A stretch of 64,000 nt of DNA from Struthidea cinerea (GCA_013397865.1 VZTI01000542.1:62001-126000), one strand, 5' to 3'; shown: positions 36,679 through 50,687, numbered from the stretch's first letter. The notes: generated from the letters alone by a model not told the origin. Numbers and translations: made by a program.

Positions 36679-39588
36679 GACTTTTTAAAGTTTAAAGCCA
36701 CTGGAAAGAATGAACTAGTAATAGTAATTTCAACAGCACCAACATGTAACATAACCCTACCACAGCCTTCAGTGCTGCACCTCTCAGATAAGTGGACAAC
36801 TGACCCAGGCAGCAGGAGTTTGGTGTGCCTATGGTGAGATCCACAGGGATTATTACAATGGCCTCTTTACAGTCCCCGCTTCTGCCACAGCAAAAGACCA
36901 CCCACTGATCCCAAGTTGTTAAACAAATGTGATAATCGGAGCAGGGGTGGAAACCCATTTGTAGACTTGGGAATGTGCGATCATGATATGTTACTGGAGG
37001 TTTGGATGAGCTAAATTGACTTTTAGAACAGATTTCCTAACATAGGCAGGATTTTATAAGATTGGACTAGACACATTTGTTTCCAATTAAAGGTGGAAAA
37101 TAAATGCCTAAGAATAGCACTTAATAAACAAATTTAACAATATTCCACTGAATGAAAAAGGCCTTATAACTATGAAATAATAATTTCCTGTTCGAATAAA
37201 CCAAGTCTATATAAAGGCATATAATGAAGACTGAAGCTAAAATGCAGTAGCTTTTTGTCTGCAAGCATTAGAGTGAAAACTTTCTGAAGAGGCTCTACAG
37301 AAAACAGCACTGAAAAAGCAGGAAAGTAACTCTTTGGTCAGAGGGGGTTCTTGCAGCTTCTTTACGTAAGCTTGTCTTCTCATAGTTTCTCTCCTACACT
37401 CAGGTAAAGTGTAAGGTAGGAAGAAAAACAAAGGACTAAAAATTGCTAACGGAATCCTATCAGCCCTTGTTTGTCTTGTGTACGTGTATAATAAAATAAC
37501 ATGACGTTATAGATCCAGCAGAATTTGTATTCAACAAAAGCTGAATAAAGCATAAACAGGACATAGAGAATCCACTGAATTGTTGTCCTGCACAATCACT
37601 AATCCCCTTCATGAGTCCTATGCTTTATATCTATACCTCACTTGAAACATATTTTGCTCTTCTGCTGCCTCATACCTCCTTTTGCTGGATAAAGAGGAAT
37701 GAGGAAAAAGAACGAAAAAAGTGAGAGTTAGGGGGATGTCTCAGGGCCATGCTGGAGATTTGGGGATACAGAATGATCTCTGACAAATTTGCTCATAAGG
37801 ATGACAATGCAGTTCAAATGAATTACGGAGTTTGCTTCCTCACAAGCACATTTAGTGGTTTTTCCTCATCTCATATGAATCTACCATGTATTATTTAAGG
37901 TGAATTTTTTTTATTACCTTTATCTATGCATGGTAAAAAATTACATCTGATATTTTGCATTTAACTCCTTAGTTTAAACAGCATTTTTGTGTGATTTTAG
38001 AGAACACACATTGTGGCAAGTAATTCAACAATTCAGAGAATTATTCAATTGTTCAATTCAGAGAAATGTTTACTCTCCTTTCAGTGAATGAGAGTAACTA
38101 AAGCTAGAAGTACATGCATGATAGACCGCTCTGAGTATGAATTCTCTTATTTACTGGATTTTTTACTCATCAATTAATTACTTCATTTACCTGTCTAAAG
38201 TAGTACGCATACCAGAGGAGGAGATCTGATTATCTACTCAATAGTAACGACTTAAAAATATGTTGGACTCATCTCTAAAAGCTCCAGTCAGAATAGAATC
38301 ACCATTTTGCTGAATCTTAAGATATATGCAGAGAGCAGCATCCCTGCCCCACGCTATGACATCATGCATATGCATGACAGTTAAAAATATAATGAAAAAG
38401 AAAGGAAAAATTAAGGGAAATACAATTTTTCTAAACAGATTGAGATGTCTTTATCAGTACAAAGTGTCAATGACCTCTCCCTATTGCTAACACACTAACC
38501 AACTTTCATGTCCTGGGAGCTGGGAGAACAGTGATTCTGTATCTCGTTTTTATAACACGTAACTTCAAATAAGCTATTGAATGGGGTCACTACAAATTTT
38601 AAACATCTGCATCTCCACTCCATTCACAAATTCAGCCAGGTCTTCAAACATATTCATATATGAAAGATTGAATTCCTTTAAAGTTCACATTTCAAGGCAA
38701 GTTTTTGGCACATGAATGTAAATCATCCAACAGAAATGAAAAATATGTTTTACAATAGCAGCTCAGAAAAGAAGGCCATGTCTTTGATTATGAAATTCAG
38801 AGTAGATACCTAGCAGTCTTGATTTGTGATCCTATCAATAATATTCCACAGAACAGCGTACACAGTGTCAGCAAACTATATGTCAGAATAACCTTCAAGG
38901 GGCGCTGAAAAGAGAGAATTTGCAGAATAGCAAAGAACCAATATTATTTCTCCAATTTTGCAGCAAATTACAGATATTTACAGAGCAGAGCACTCCAGAA
39001 AAAGTACGCCAGGCTTGAAAACAATGTTGAAATGCAGAACTAGGGGGTACCTACACGTTTCTTTAACCCCTCCTGAGTACTTAAATTCATTTAACTGCAA
39101 AGAAATACTATCAGCTCCTTTAATTTCCTGTTTAACCTTCTACAGATGAACTGTACTTTAAAAGCAGACTCTAGAATTGCTTCTGAAGATTTGGAAGGTA
39201 TTTATGTATTAAAAATATTTCATGTAATGTAGGACTTTTGGAACTTCAACAGAGAAACACCTGTTAGTATCTAGAAAGATGACGATATTGAAGCATTTTC
39301 GTTCTAGTGTTTCACTGAGAGCTGGAAGACATACATTTAGTAAGATAACTATAACAGTACAGAAGCAGCTACTCAAAAGAAAAAAGAACAAAATAATTTA
39401 AATAAAAAAGAAAGCCTGCATGGCCTATTGAGCTATCTTTTACAGGTTGAATTGCTTACATGATCAATGACTCATTAAAAGTCTAACTGGTAGATGGTGT
39501 CTGTCGGACCTCTTGTCTTAGTCAAATAGCCCCACACCTTTTAAAAATGCATATACTTACAATTTAAAATGAAAGAGCTGTTATGGGA
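36679..39588. other. Non-coding unique sequence
   Basis: AT-rich and without recognised genes. A local direct repeat (CAATTCAGAGAA, about 38029-38040 and again near 38053-38066) and a 16-bp palindrome (38362-38377) are the only structures I see. Confidence 0.55.
38362..38377. promoter_or_regulatory. Perfect 16-bp palindrome ATGCAT-ATGCAT
   Basis: TCATGCATATGCATGA is self-complementary over 16 bp. Its inner ATGCATATGCAT resembles a symmetrical POU-dimer site, and the left side overlaps TGACATCA (38358-38365), a CRE/AP-1-like sequence. Transcription-factor use is inference. Confidence 0.4.
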
Positions 39589-40047
39589 CACAGAACCCCA
39601 GAATCAATTAGGTTGGAAAAGACCTCCAAGATTGAGTCCAACCTTTGACCAATCACCACCTTGTCATCTACACCACAGAACAGAGTGCCTTGTCCAGTTG
39701 TTTCTTGAACACCTCCAGGTGACTCCACCACCACCCTGGGCAGCCCATTCCAATACTTAACAACCTTTCAGTTGAAGAAATTCCTCCTAATGTCCAATCT
39801 GAACCTCCTCTGGCACAGCTTGATACTGTGTTCTCTTGTCCTGTCGCTGGTTGCCTGGGAGAGGAAGCCGCCCCTCACCTGCCTGTAACCTTACAGGTGG
39901 TTGTACAGAGTGATAAGGCCTTCCCTGAGCCTCCTTTTTTTCAGGCTAAACAACCCCAGCTCCCTCAGCCACTCCTTGTATGAGTCACTCTCTAGACCCT
40001 TCACCAGCTTCATTGCCCATCTCTGGACGTATCAGACACATCCCGAA
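39589..40047 (-). mobile_element. CR1 LINE, 5'-truncated, ~460 bp of 3' end
   Basis: On the plus strand this is the reverse complement of a CR1 3' end. Landmarks in order are CAGAATCAATTAGGTTGGAA, AGACCTCCAAGATTGAGTCC, CCACCACCACCCTGGGCAGC, CCATTCCAATACTTAACAAC, GAAGAAATTCCTCCTAATGT, CCTGTCGCTGGTTGCCTGGG, CAACCCCAGCTCCCTCAGCC and CTTCATTGCCCATCTCTGGA. The element runs on the minus strand with its 3' tail near 39590. It is well preserved and probably younger than the plus-strand copy at 29962. The CR1 ORF2 end is present but has stops and indels. Confidence 0.94.
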
Positions 40048-43000
40048 CAAACAATCGTGAAATATGACTTCAGTCATTGCTAAGAAAACAAACAAACACA
40101 CACAAACAAGAAAAGAAATTTAAAATACTGTCTCTTAACAAAGACTTTTCATCTGTGACATTATTCTGAAGTATCCTTTGTGCAAACCAACCCAAAATAT
40201 GAGGAGAGGAGAAATAATCAAGGATACAAGCTAGTACAAAATTGGATTTTCTAAGAAGGACAATTTGTGGTCCAGGCACACAGCTTGTAGCCAGGAAATC
40301 TGACTTTTATTCTCAGAACTCCCAGATTCCTTTCCTCTCTCAAAAAAGCCCTTCCAAAGCTGTAAATGCAGAAATAAATTAGAAAAAAATAAAAGAATGG
40401 TGATGGAAAAAAGACCAACCAAAACAAAACCAGCCATGTTAATCCAAATTCTTTGGTACTCCAGATACCATTGTGGATACTTGGCTAAAGCAGTCAGTTC
40501 CCTGGCAGTCATGGCTTTCTGAGTTACTGTCACCTAACACACGGCCTCTGAGTGTGCTGCCTTTGTGCCACAAGCCCCTGCACATCTAGCAGGTGCCCCA
40601 ACACCACAGACACAGGAATGTGTAACTAGAAAGAGAGAAAGTCACATGGAAAAAAGTGAGCAATAGCAGTAGGTATTTGAAACTGTAATTGTTTCTTTCT
40701 CATCATCACTAAGGATGGTTTTACCAAGGAATGTTGACTTACGCTAAGGGTATAATCAGATTTCACACAGCTGTGCAGAAAATCAGGCATAGCAATGGCC
40801 CCAGACTATCAGCCACAACCCAAGTTTAAGACTAGCTGCTGTGGGAAAGACTGCTCTCCAATTTTAACCAGGAATCCTGTTTCAGTCTTGGTTTTTGCTA
40901 TTTAATTTGTCAAATTAATTCCTTTTTAGGACGATATAGTTACACCAGTAGGCACTTACCACAGAGAATACTTCTCTTTGAAAACCTCCTAGATGCCAAC
41001 AGGTATGACGTGAGAGTTGAACTCCTGGAAAGTCGCAGCTATTTACAAATGAAATTTGTTTTAAAATTCTAAGCATTAAATGGCTTAGCACATGTTTGTA
41101 TGAACCTGCATCTTGTGGAGAAAATACAAAATGTTTAGTGCCAAATATGATGTCAAACCCCCTATATGAAAATAGATCTTTTAAAGCTTTTACTCATCTG
41201 CTAGATGGCCTCTTATTCACTTAATCTTAGAAATCTTTCTACTTCTCAGAGCAGTTCTGGAAATTATTAACTTTCATTTCTTGAACCTTTAAAAACTAAA
41301 TTTTGTTAAAATTCTAACGCAATAATTTGCAGTTATGATAAATAAGCTCTTCCTTCAATCTACTGAATTTCCTTTCTTTCTTTTTTTTTTATGGCTGAGC
41401 TGAGCTGAGATGGTTTTTAGGAAGATATATTCAATTTAGTGTTTCCACCATGAACCAGTAAAAGCTGCCAAAGACAGAAACACAAAAAAAGAGAATGCTG
41501 CTCCTTTCCAGCTCCCCAGCTGTCAGGACAGTAAGTTTAGGATTACAGAGCTAAGTACTGTATCTTACTCAAGAGCCAAAGTTGCTTTTGTAACCACTTC
41601 AGGTAAAAAATCTGCAAAGGAATATATTTGACAGCATTTATGAGCTTAGGTTTCAGTAAAATTAATAAATATTCTTCATTTTACAAATCAAACAGTTGCA
41701 GTGAACATGTCAGTCTTGCCTCTACTAAAATGAAATATCCATAAATAATCTCTGACTTTCAGGCCTGTATTTCCACAACCTGCTCAGATTCATGGCAAGG
41801 CCAGCACACAGATACAAGCGAACACCACCTCTGCGAAGATAAACAGGAAAGGTCTCTGATATTGTAATTTATTAGACTTTGAAAATTAGGTAGAATAAAC
41901 ATCTTTTGTGGTTGATTAAAGAGATGACAGCTGGGTAAGATTCCTTTGGCCAAGAGAAAAGAATAAAAAATCAAAATTAGGGAAAAGTGGTCAATTTTCC
42001 TCAAAAAAAGGCCTATATACCTGAAGATATAACACTGCACTTAATGAGATGGGAAAAAAATTACTGTAATGTCAAAATTTCAGGTGTGGTCTTCTGTCAC
42101 ATGAACTGTTCTTATTCAAGGTGTGTACTACTCCAAAATTATTAAAGTAAGAATGGTGACAACCCCATAGAACTCTCAAGGAAAGGGTTAGGAAAAAAGA
42201 AAGGAAAATATTTTATTCCTGTAAATATCCTCAATAACTACAAATTAAAGATACATGCCACTGAACCAGCCATAAGCAACCGGAGTACCATATTGTTTGC
42301 AGCTCATATTTCCCATGCTTCAAAGCACCAAGCTTATTAAAAGATGAAAAAGCTGAGTTGGCCGTCGGATCATCATTTTACTTTAAACCAGGTGAGGGGG
42401 AATATTTGTCTGGCATAAATGATCTTGATTTATGTGCATTGTTGTGTTTGTGCTCCCTGTATCTGAAAACTGGAAGCCACGTGATCTCTTGTACTGAACA
42501 AAGTATTCCTCAAATTTTATTTTTTTGTTAAAAAATACTGAGAGAAAGCAACATATCTGTTAGACTGTATGCACTTCCCAAATATGTTCAATAACCATTT
42601 CTGCTAATCTCTTCTGATTATTATAAATAAAATGATAAAAAAAAACTTGTGAATTCAAATTATATTCTTGTCTTACTGTGAATGAGAACTTTGATCTCGG
42701 CTGTTGTTCTGGTAATATTTTGGATAGCTGTACTTCTGAAAACCTTTTCCAACCTGAATACTTCCTTTTCAGAATGAAACCGACTGCAGCTCCCTGAGCT
42801 AGTAAAAGATCTGTGGCCACTTACTGCTCACAATTTCAAACATTTAAGCACCTTTTAAAGAGCAGCTTTTCCTCTGTACTCCCTAGATCATTCTCCAGAA
42901 ATGTTTTCTTCATACTGGCAGTTAATAAATGGTTTTTAAGAATATCTGGAGAAAATATTCACAACAAAGCATGCATAAAGAATGGCAGCAGTTTCATGTT

Positions 43001-46000
43001 AGCAACATTGCTGAGATCGTTAAGGTTGACTGCAAAGTTGGGCTTCAGCTCTTGCAAATCCACAGAAAGTTTGCAGGGCTGAGCAGCTTAAAGCTGACCA
43101 TGCATAGAAAGGGTTTGACTGGTCATGCAATGTCATCTTATATTGTACTAGCTAACTCGGTCACTTACTAGGTCACTAAAGCCATGCAAAAACTAGCGTA
43201 ACTGCTTAAATGTTAATTTTTTCTTTTTATACAATGTTTACTATCTTATAAAAAATAATACAAACATTTATCACAGTCTGAGGTGCCAGATCCTTTCTCA
43301 GCTGTAATCACAAAGCAACGCAACACAACATTTCAGGGTACCGACTGTGCCAAACAGAAGCACCATGGTTTTCAGCCACTGCTACAAATCATTTGGATGA
43401 ACATTTTTGGTGCTTCATAATGCAGATGCAAAGAAAAATTAGTGTGTTCAATTTTACCCTGAATTCTTTCCTGACAGAAAGTGTTGCCTGTATATTCTTG
43501 GCAGAATTTTGGATGTGAACTTCATAGCAGGGCGCAGATGTCTCCCTGTGACAGGAACAAGAGTTTTATCATTCATTTTCATGAAATCAGAAATAAGACC
43601 AAGACTTGAACAAAACCAGACAGGGTTGCAAAGCATCACATCCGCCAATTTTTGATGTTTGGATTGAAACGATCTTAAGTGAAAGTCTAGTGGGTTGAGG
43701 GATCTGTGTCAACTGAATGTTTCTTCTTTAGTACTGCTTTCCATTTCAAAGCACACAACAAACTGTCACAGATGTTAAAAACTTCTCAAATTTCATGCAC
43801 TCATGCTCAGCTGAATTTTTTTCTTGTGGAAGATCCTTGACACTTTATTTAATATTTTTTGTTTTGCTCGGCAGAAAATATAGACATAAAATTGAAAGAT
43901 TTTTTTAAACATTTGTTTCTTTCCTGAGGTTTTAAATGTTGTTTACCAATTTCCTGAGCCAATAGCTCTGTTTCCTCACTGTAAACTAAACACCAGTAGA
44001 CATTTTGTCAAATAATTTTCTCTTGAAATTATTTTGCCTTTTTTTTCTCCTTCCACTGTTTAAAAACTCTACATCTATCTTTAGTTAAACTGGAATGCTA
44101 TTCCAACTGGATGGGATACGCTGTCACTCCCGAAGCCTGCTCCAGGTCATAAAGATGTAATGGGAAATCTTAACAGAAACTTCAGTGGCAGCTGGAAGGA
44201 GCCTGTGATATGCACACTAATGGCTTTCTTTAAGTAGTGCCAAGGTCAATAATTCGTATGTTTCAGATTTGCTTATTTGAGCTTATTCGTAATGTTGCAC
44301 TATTTCAAAGGCATATGCACAATAAAGTGTAGTAAGAAAACGGAGAAATCTTGGTTTGGTAGTAAAGGTATGTGTGTGGGATCAGTTCCTCCCTCTACCA
44401 CAGACTGTCAGTGTGGCATTAGGCTACTTGCTTTAGTCCAGAGTCACAGTTTATACCTTGAGTAAATACAAGAGGCAGTGGGAAATAATTTCAGTGGAGA
44501 TATGGCAATGAAAGCACCTGAGGATCCATCCAACTGATACCTAGCAGATACTATCCCAGTGTTCACATATTCTTGTGTGTATTAAAAAAAGAAATAGCCT
44601 CAAGAAAAACATATATGCAGAAAATAAAAATGCAGAACTATATTGTCAGCAACACATTCTGCTATAATAACCTCGAGCATCCACTGGAATGATGGGAAAT
44701 TATCAGTATTACTCAACCAGGAATAATTTTATATGCCATTAATCTTTGGATATTAATGTATACTTAATAGCTGGAAACTAATACTGCTGGCTACATAAGA
44801 TACTAGCAAGAAGTACATCCAGAAACTGAAATAAAGAGAAATATCAGACAAATGTACTGAAGGAAAGAGAGATGGTACAACAGTTACTGTCATTGGCACC
44901 AGCTGTGAAATACCAGTCCTTTAGTAGTCTGGGAAAAATCACAAAATCAGAAGCAGCAAATGTAAATCAGTGTGGTTGAACATTGCATTATTCCATTCAA
45001 GAAAAAAAGGTTACAGACCTTTATCATTGGGCGAGGATAGATCTTTAGGGCTAATTTTTTAGTTACTTTGCTCTTCCAGGAGGAAAGCAACATGGGAAGA
45101 ATAAGAAAACCTATGAATAGTTATGCATAAGTGCAGCTGATCCTCCATAAAATCATGTGAAAAAATGTAGTGAAAATTCCAGGAGTTCTTTCACAATCTC
45201 ACAGAAAGCAAAGGGTCTGAATAGAAAAAGCTGTTCAATACTCGGGTTTAAGGAGAAAGAAGGGAAAGCGGAATGAATTTCTGTTAACCTGCAGTCAATA
45301 TGCAGTATAAGCAATATTCTTTGAGATTTAAGTGGAATTTACAGTATCATAAGCCTTCCCTTGTGAGTTCAGCCCTTTAGTCCACTAAAACATCACTGCA
45401 GTTTAGCTCTATTGGAATTTGCACATGAGAAGCCAGCCACTGAAGTACTTAGTTGAGTTTTTTCTCAAAGGAAAGAATTTCAAACAGAAAGATGTTTTGG
45501 GTTCAAAGAAAAATTAAAAGCACTTAATTTGTCTACTCAGAAGTACTTTTGAAAATACACAAACAGGGATTCCTCAGAGAACCAGTCTGTAATTACTTAG
45601 ATGTCCTGAGGATGTCTGGGGCCTCTGCCCCTCTAAGAAAAGCACAGATAATCCCAAACCTATGCCTATGCTTCTTGTTACTACTTGTGAAGTCGAATTT
45701 ATGAGATTTGAAGGTGGTCTGAGTAATTTTTTTAATAGATTTCTATAGTCCTGTTACACTATCCTAGCTCACAATTTTCACTCTCAAATCCATTTTTCCT
45801 GTGCGAGGTGAATAATAAAACCTGAAGATTTTTACATACTTGATGTGTGGAAGAAGCTGAAATCTACTATTATACTTTTTAAGCAAGGTAGAAACCAAAG
45901 ATTGTGATGTTTATAAATCACTTTATTAAAAATTACTCCATGCAGAGGATAGTTTTCAACTAGAAATACACGTATAGTTATCAATTAAATATAGTTTTTA

Positions 46001-49000
46001 TTTTGGAGGGTGTTCTCTTTACATATTTACAAGCCTAATTAGCCTTCTGCTTTCTCTAACTCTGGCCACAGCTCTCAAACCATCTGCAAATTTCTCCTTT
46101 CAATGACTTGTCAGTGCCTGCCCACTTGTTCAAAAATCAGCAGAACAGGATCCTAGGTCAACAACTAACAATGGCAACTTCTGTTTTCTACAATTCCTGA
46201 CCCTATCTTGCATTCCTAAAATGCAATAGGGACTTTAGATACTCAAATCTTCTTACTTGCCAAAAGCAGAATAAAAGCAATGTGCTGTCAGCATGTTTTA
46301 CTTCTCTGTTTGAATGTAGCAACTTAATCACTTTCAGGATATTCTCCAAAGTGATGAGCTTAGAAACAAGGGGTTTGATTCTCTTATTTCTCCCTTCAGA
46401 GTACTTCAACGGAACAGAGACATTTTTTGTATTAATATATTAATTTTCAGGTTAAAAGCAAGCAGGCTTTTCTTGGAAGAGCATTGTGTTTTGTTAGCAA
46501 TTTAAAAGCTAGTGACTGCAGATGACTTCTCAGAGATTTCATTTCGGCCCTTCCACTCAGGGAGGCACACATTACCCCTGTCTCACTGTGTCTCCCTGCT
46601 GCTGCTGCCCCAGGCAGGGAAGGGGTGCCCATGGACACCCTGCTGGGAGTTCACAGACAGAACATGCAGCAGTTCAGAGCAGCCTGCTGGGCCTTTCTGG
46701 GGCAGCAGTATGAGTCCCACTCTTCTGCCCAGGGCATTCCCAGTACAAATCCCATAGAATGCACCCCCTTCGAGAGCTGTGTGGTTGAGGGAGGCCATGA
46801 GGTTTTGAAGTTATCAAAAGGGAAATGGCAAAGAACATATTCAGGCACACAGTGCTGTAAAGATGGAACCAGGCTGAAAGCATCTTCTGATCATCCTGAG
46901 AGGGTAGAAAGAAAAAGACAACGTAAGGCCCAGACCTTGCCCTGCCTTTGGCAAGCACAAAGCCCTGCATCCTCATTTTCACGGGTAACTGGAAAAGCCA
47001 AAGGACTGCAATGTGGGTCAAATGAGTTAGGAACAAATCCCAACAAAGGCTATGGCTCTCTGAGCCAGCTCAGAAACTTCAGCTAATACAGTGGTACCAA
47101 TACAACTTTCTGCAAAACTCATCTTCCCATCCTTCCACTTTTTTTCAGATAATGAGAAAAAAATAGGAAGTCCTCCCCCTTGAAAGATCACTGGCACTCT
47201 AATGAAGCAAGTAGGTACTGCACATTGTATTTCAGTTCCTGAGCATCTCTAACTTAATTATGGTGCTAAATGGGATGCATTCAGTAGGAATCTTCCTCCT
47301 TTGAAAATGTCACCGTGACTGATGACAAAGACAGAGAAGATAAACATCACAAAATGCTATCAGGGAAATGTAGGGGATGAATATTAACTTTGATGTAAGC
47401 CTTTTATGGCATACATAAAAATAAATGATCTTAAAATTTAATATCAATCACCAAGCAGATATATGTGAAATCACAAGAGCCATCAGTGAATTATAGATCT
47501 GTATCTGAGTAAAAGGACCCACGTGCTACAGCTTTGGATAAATCATATTTACATAATCTGGCTGTGCTCCCTTGCACATATCTCTGCAAAGCATCATTTC
47601 CTTATCAAGATTGTTTCTTCCCTGTGAAATGTAAATCTTGCAGTAGGGGCCTGCTGAGATGCAGGGCTGAGTGCAATGTGACTCCACCATGCTAATTAAC
47701 TAACAGGCAGGCTCAATCTCAAAGTAAATGTCAGTCCATGTGATTAGAGAAATTGCTGCACTGGCATTTTCTTTACTGCCTAAAGAAAGCTACTTCAGAG
47801 TCATTCTTTACTTTAAATGCCAAACTACAGCACACTGTCTAGTTCTAGGCTATCATTCAGGTTTTTCTCTCTTCTTAGTTGATCTATCATTACCCTGATT
47901 TGTTAATTTTCTCCTTTTTAAAAGTCAAATATTACAGGATAACATTATAGTATGTGTATACTTTTATAGGTATAATAGGTGTCATTATCAAGATGTATCC
48001 TTTAACATGACTTTTCTTGAAAATCATAAAATTAAACATAAGACAAATGAAGACATTAAAATAAGAGACTAGAAAGAAATCACACTTCAACCAAAGCAGG
48101 CTTGGTGAGGAGAATAGAATAGTTAGAGCTCTCTCTAGCTTATGTCAGGAAAAGACATGACCTAACACATAAAGTAAACCACTATTATTATCTATCCCAG
48201 GAATGATTTAGGATAATTTTTGTGCAGTTCAAAGAATGCAAGTACATGGTTTTGAAGCCATCAGTTTTCTCTTTTTGTCCCTACTCTCTGAGAGAATTTT
48301 CCACAAACACTTTGTTACCAAACCTTTAAAACAAAACAGCTGCAACCTCAGATACTTATTCTTACTCTTCTCAAGGCAGAGAAAAGGCAAGGCCAGTACA
48401 ACACGTAGGTAAATATGTCGGGTCTCAAATTCCCATCCCAGGTTCTTTCCACACCAGTTCCATCTTTACATTTGTGTCCCCATTTCCATCAAGTTCCTAC
48501 AGGCAGAGTGGATCAGGCTCAGGAGCCAACATTTAGCTTTGGTGGAAATCACTTCTGATAAACAGAAAAGTGGCATTTGGTTTTGGCTGTAGCTCTTCAG
48601 ATTACAGACGTCAATTCCCTTCCCCACACACGTAGAGATTCCCAGTGGAAAGCAAGCCAGGCGTGCAGGCACAGAGGGAGGTGCTGTGCACTCCCCTGGC
48701 CCGCATCACCAAGGCCTGAGAAGCACAACTCAGACCTTACAGTACAGCTCTGGGGCCTGACCATTACTGTGACAGGAAGGGGATACAGTCATCCAGAACT
48801 TCTTCAAATGCTTTTGTCTAATTAGGAATGGATGAACATTGTATGGGATGTGCCTTTAATTCAGTGCCTTGCAGAAAGACAGTTTGATTGACTCTTACAG
48901 ATATTGGTTTCAAGTATAGTACCAAAATGAGTTTGTTCCTACTGAAGGTTTGTTCCATTCTTGTTTTAAAGACAAACTATTTCTCCTGTGTGATTTGTAA

Positions 49001-49232
49001 GTATTATACTGAAATGGGAAACTCAAAGCAGGATCCGACAGTTTTTACTGATTGGGTATTGGGTTTTAAGGCTTCAGACTAGTCTAGCTTTTGCATGCTT
49101 GGTTGGCTGGTGCGAGTAGAAAGAAATCTCTATGCAAGCTTCTCTCCAAAACTTCTGTGCTGTATTTCCTCTTACATGTTGAAACTTGATCCCACTTAAA
49201 CCACACATAACACCACCCTCTTATCTGTCTTT
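40048..49232. other. Non-coding unique sequence
   Basis: The longest stretch without a clear repeat. ORFs are featureless. The largest, 153 codons at 46625-47086 (plus), lies in a moderately GC-rich patch (46540-47000) that is also open on the minus strand (120 codons at 46674-47036), and it shows no known domain. Minor features are three GAGCT-type units at 41394-41409 after a pyrimidine tract, and an enhancer-like block at 47525-47830. Confidence 0.5.
47525..47830. promoter_or_regulatory. Enhancer-like block
   Basis: A dense, non-repetitive interval with many transcription-factor-like words. These include ATATTTACATAATC (forkhead/POU-like), CCTTATCAAGATTG, GCTAATTAACTAAC (homeodomain), ATGTGATTAGAG and repeated TGTAAATC/AAATGTCA words. 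No ORF or repeat explains it. The call is by analogy with vertebrate conserved non-coding elements. Confidence 0.27.
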
Positions 49233-49237
49233 ACTGC

Positions 49238-49830
49238 TGCTATGGTTCAGCCCCAGCCAGCAGCCAAGCTCCAGGCAACTGCTCACTTGCTCCCCCAGGA
49301 TCAGCAGGATCAGGGAGAGAATCAGAAGGGTAAAAGATAGAAAACTCGTGGGTTGAGATAGACAGTTTAATAGGGAAAGTAAAAACCACACACACAAGCA
49401 AAGAAAAACAAGGAATTAATTCACTGCTTCCCACGGGCAGGCAGGTGTTCAGCCATCTCCAGGAGAGCAGGGCCCCCTAAAGCATAACAGTGACTTGGGA
49501 AGACAAATGACATTGCTCCAAATTTCCCCCCCTTCCTCCTTCTTCCCCCCACTTTATATACTGAGCATGATGTCAGATGGTCTGGAATATCCCTCTGGTC
49601 AGTTGGGGGTCACCTGTCCCATCCGTTTCTCCTCCCAATCTCCCATGCACCCCCAACTTCCTTGCCAGCATGGCAGTAGGAAAAGCAGAAATGGTCTTGG
49701 CTCTGTGAAAGCACCACTCAGCAATAACAAAAACATTTCTATATTATCAGTCCTGTGTTCAGCACAAATCCAAAACACCGTCCCACACCAGCCACTGTGA
49801 AGAATGTTTACTCCAGACAGAACCAGCACA
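49238..49830 (-). mobile_element. Solo LTR of an avian endogenous retrovirus, ERVL-like
   Basis: I recognise this as a bird LTR read backwards. The plus strand starts TGCTATGGTTCAGCCCCAGC and ends AACCAGCACA, so the LTR begins TGTGCTGGTT on the minus strand. Minus-strand control elements are a TATA box TATATAAAGT (49551-49560), a CRE-like TGACATCA just upstream (49568-49575), and an ATTAAA poly-A signal (49366-49371) before the GTTTTC/CTCAACCCACGAG end of R/U5. The length of 593 bp suits the family. Flanks ACTGC (49233-49237) and ACTGT (49831-49835) are a 5-bp target-site duplication with one change. No internal retroviral sequence adjoins it. The TATA box and poly-A signal look intact, so residual promoter activity towards the minus side is possible. 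Confidence 0.85.
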
Positions 49831-50687
49831 ACTGTTTATGAATTTCTGTCTCTCTCGGCAACAAAACACTTATTCACTCACATGACTCCTTAAACCATGC
49901 GTCACCCAACAGACTTTTCAGGAATGGTCTTCAAATCCCTCTCCTAGAAGGCTCACATTTGGGTTACATTGCATTCGCTGGCTAAGGATCTAGACCTTCT
50001 CAACTTTTTGCCTCTGAGGAAGAGAAAGAGCTCAGCACACTAGCTCTTACTTCACATTTGCTGATAAAATTGGTTACACACACGAAAAAAACATTGATCA
50101 AAACAAGCTAGATAAAGTAGCAGCAGCTCTACACAGAGAAGTGATATTTCACTCAAAATCTACTTCACAACTGTCACAAAGACAGACTTTCCAAATACGG
50201 TGATGTGCACTACAGTGTCATGATAGTTTCCACTTGGTTCCCACTCGGTTTAAGACAGAAATTCATAATTTTTTCCTGAAGTAAATATACTCTTTTCTCT
50301 CTTCTAGTCCCAAAACATTAAGATAATATCCAGCTCTTGGGCAAAAGAAATAAGCACTTTCCTTCTCTTCTAATTAATGGGTATCACCATGTCTTGAAGA
50401 CTCCTCTTGTCAAAACATGTGTAACTTGTAGCAGTTTGCTATTAGTAATGATGTTAACAATGACCTGTCAAATTAACTAAAAACAAGTGAATTAGGATTG
50501 CTTGTGAAACAGACAGAAAGCCTGATGGGAATGTCAAAACTAACAGAATAGTTTCAACTCTGGTGGTCTTCTAGGATTATATATGACATACTTTGAAAGG
50601 TCAGAAACAGTTAATCAGCTTAACATAGAAGAATTGACCAGAATTGTCACTTCAGAAAGATTTCTAAACATTATACATGCCTCGGTT

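Noticed and set aside
41394..41409. Three GAGCT units resembling an immunoglobulin switch-type repeat
   Set aside because: Only three units, with no extended array and no immunoglobulin sequence. This is chance simple sequence.
42741..42766. Possible CR1 3' tip (AACCTTTTCCAACCTGAATA)
   Set aside because: Only about 20 bp resemble the CR1 terminus and neither the upstream landmarks nor the terminal repeat is present. This is too short to call.
46625..47086. 153-codon plus-strand frame
   Set aside because: It overlaps a 120-codon frame on the opposite strand in a moderately GC-rich patch. The translation looks random, with no domain, and nothing gene-like precedes it.
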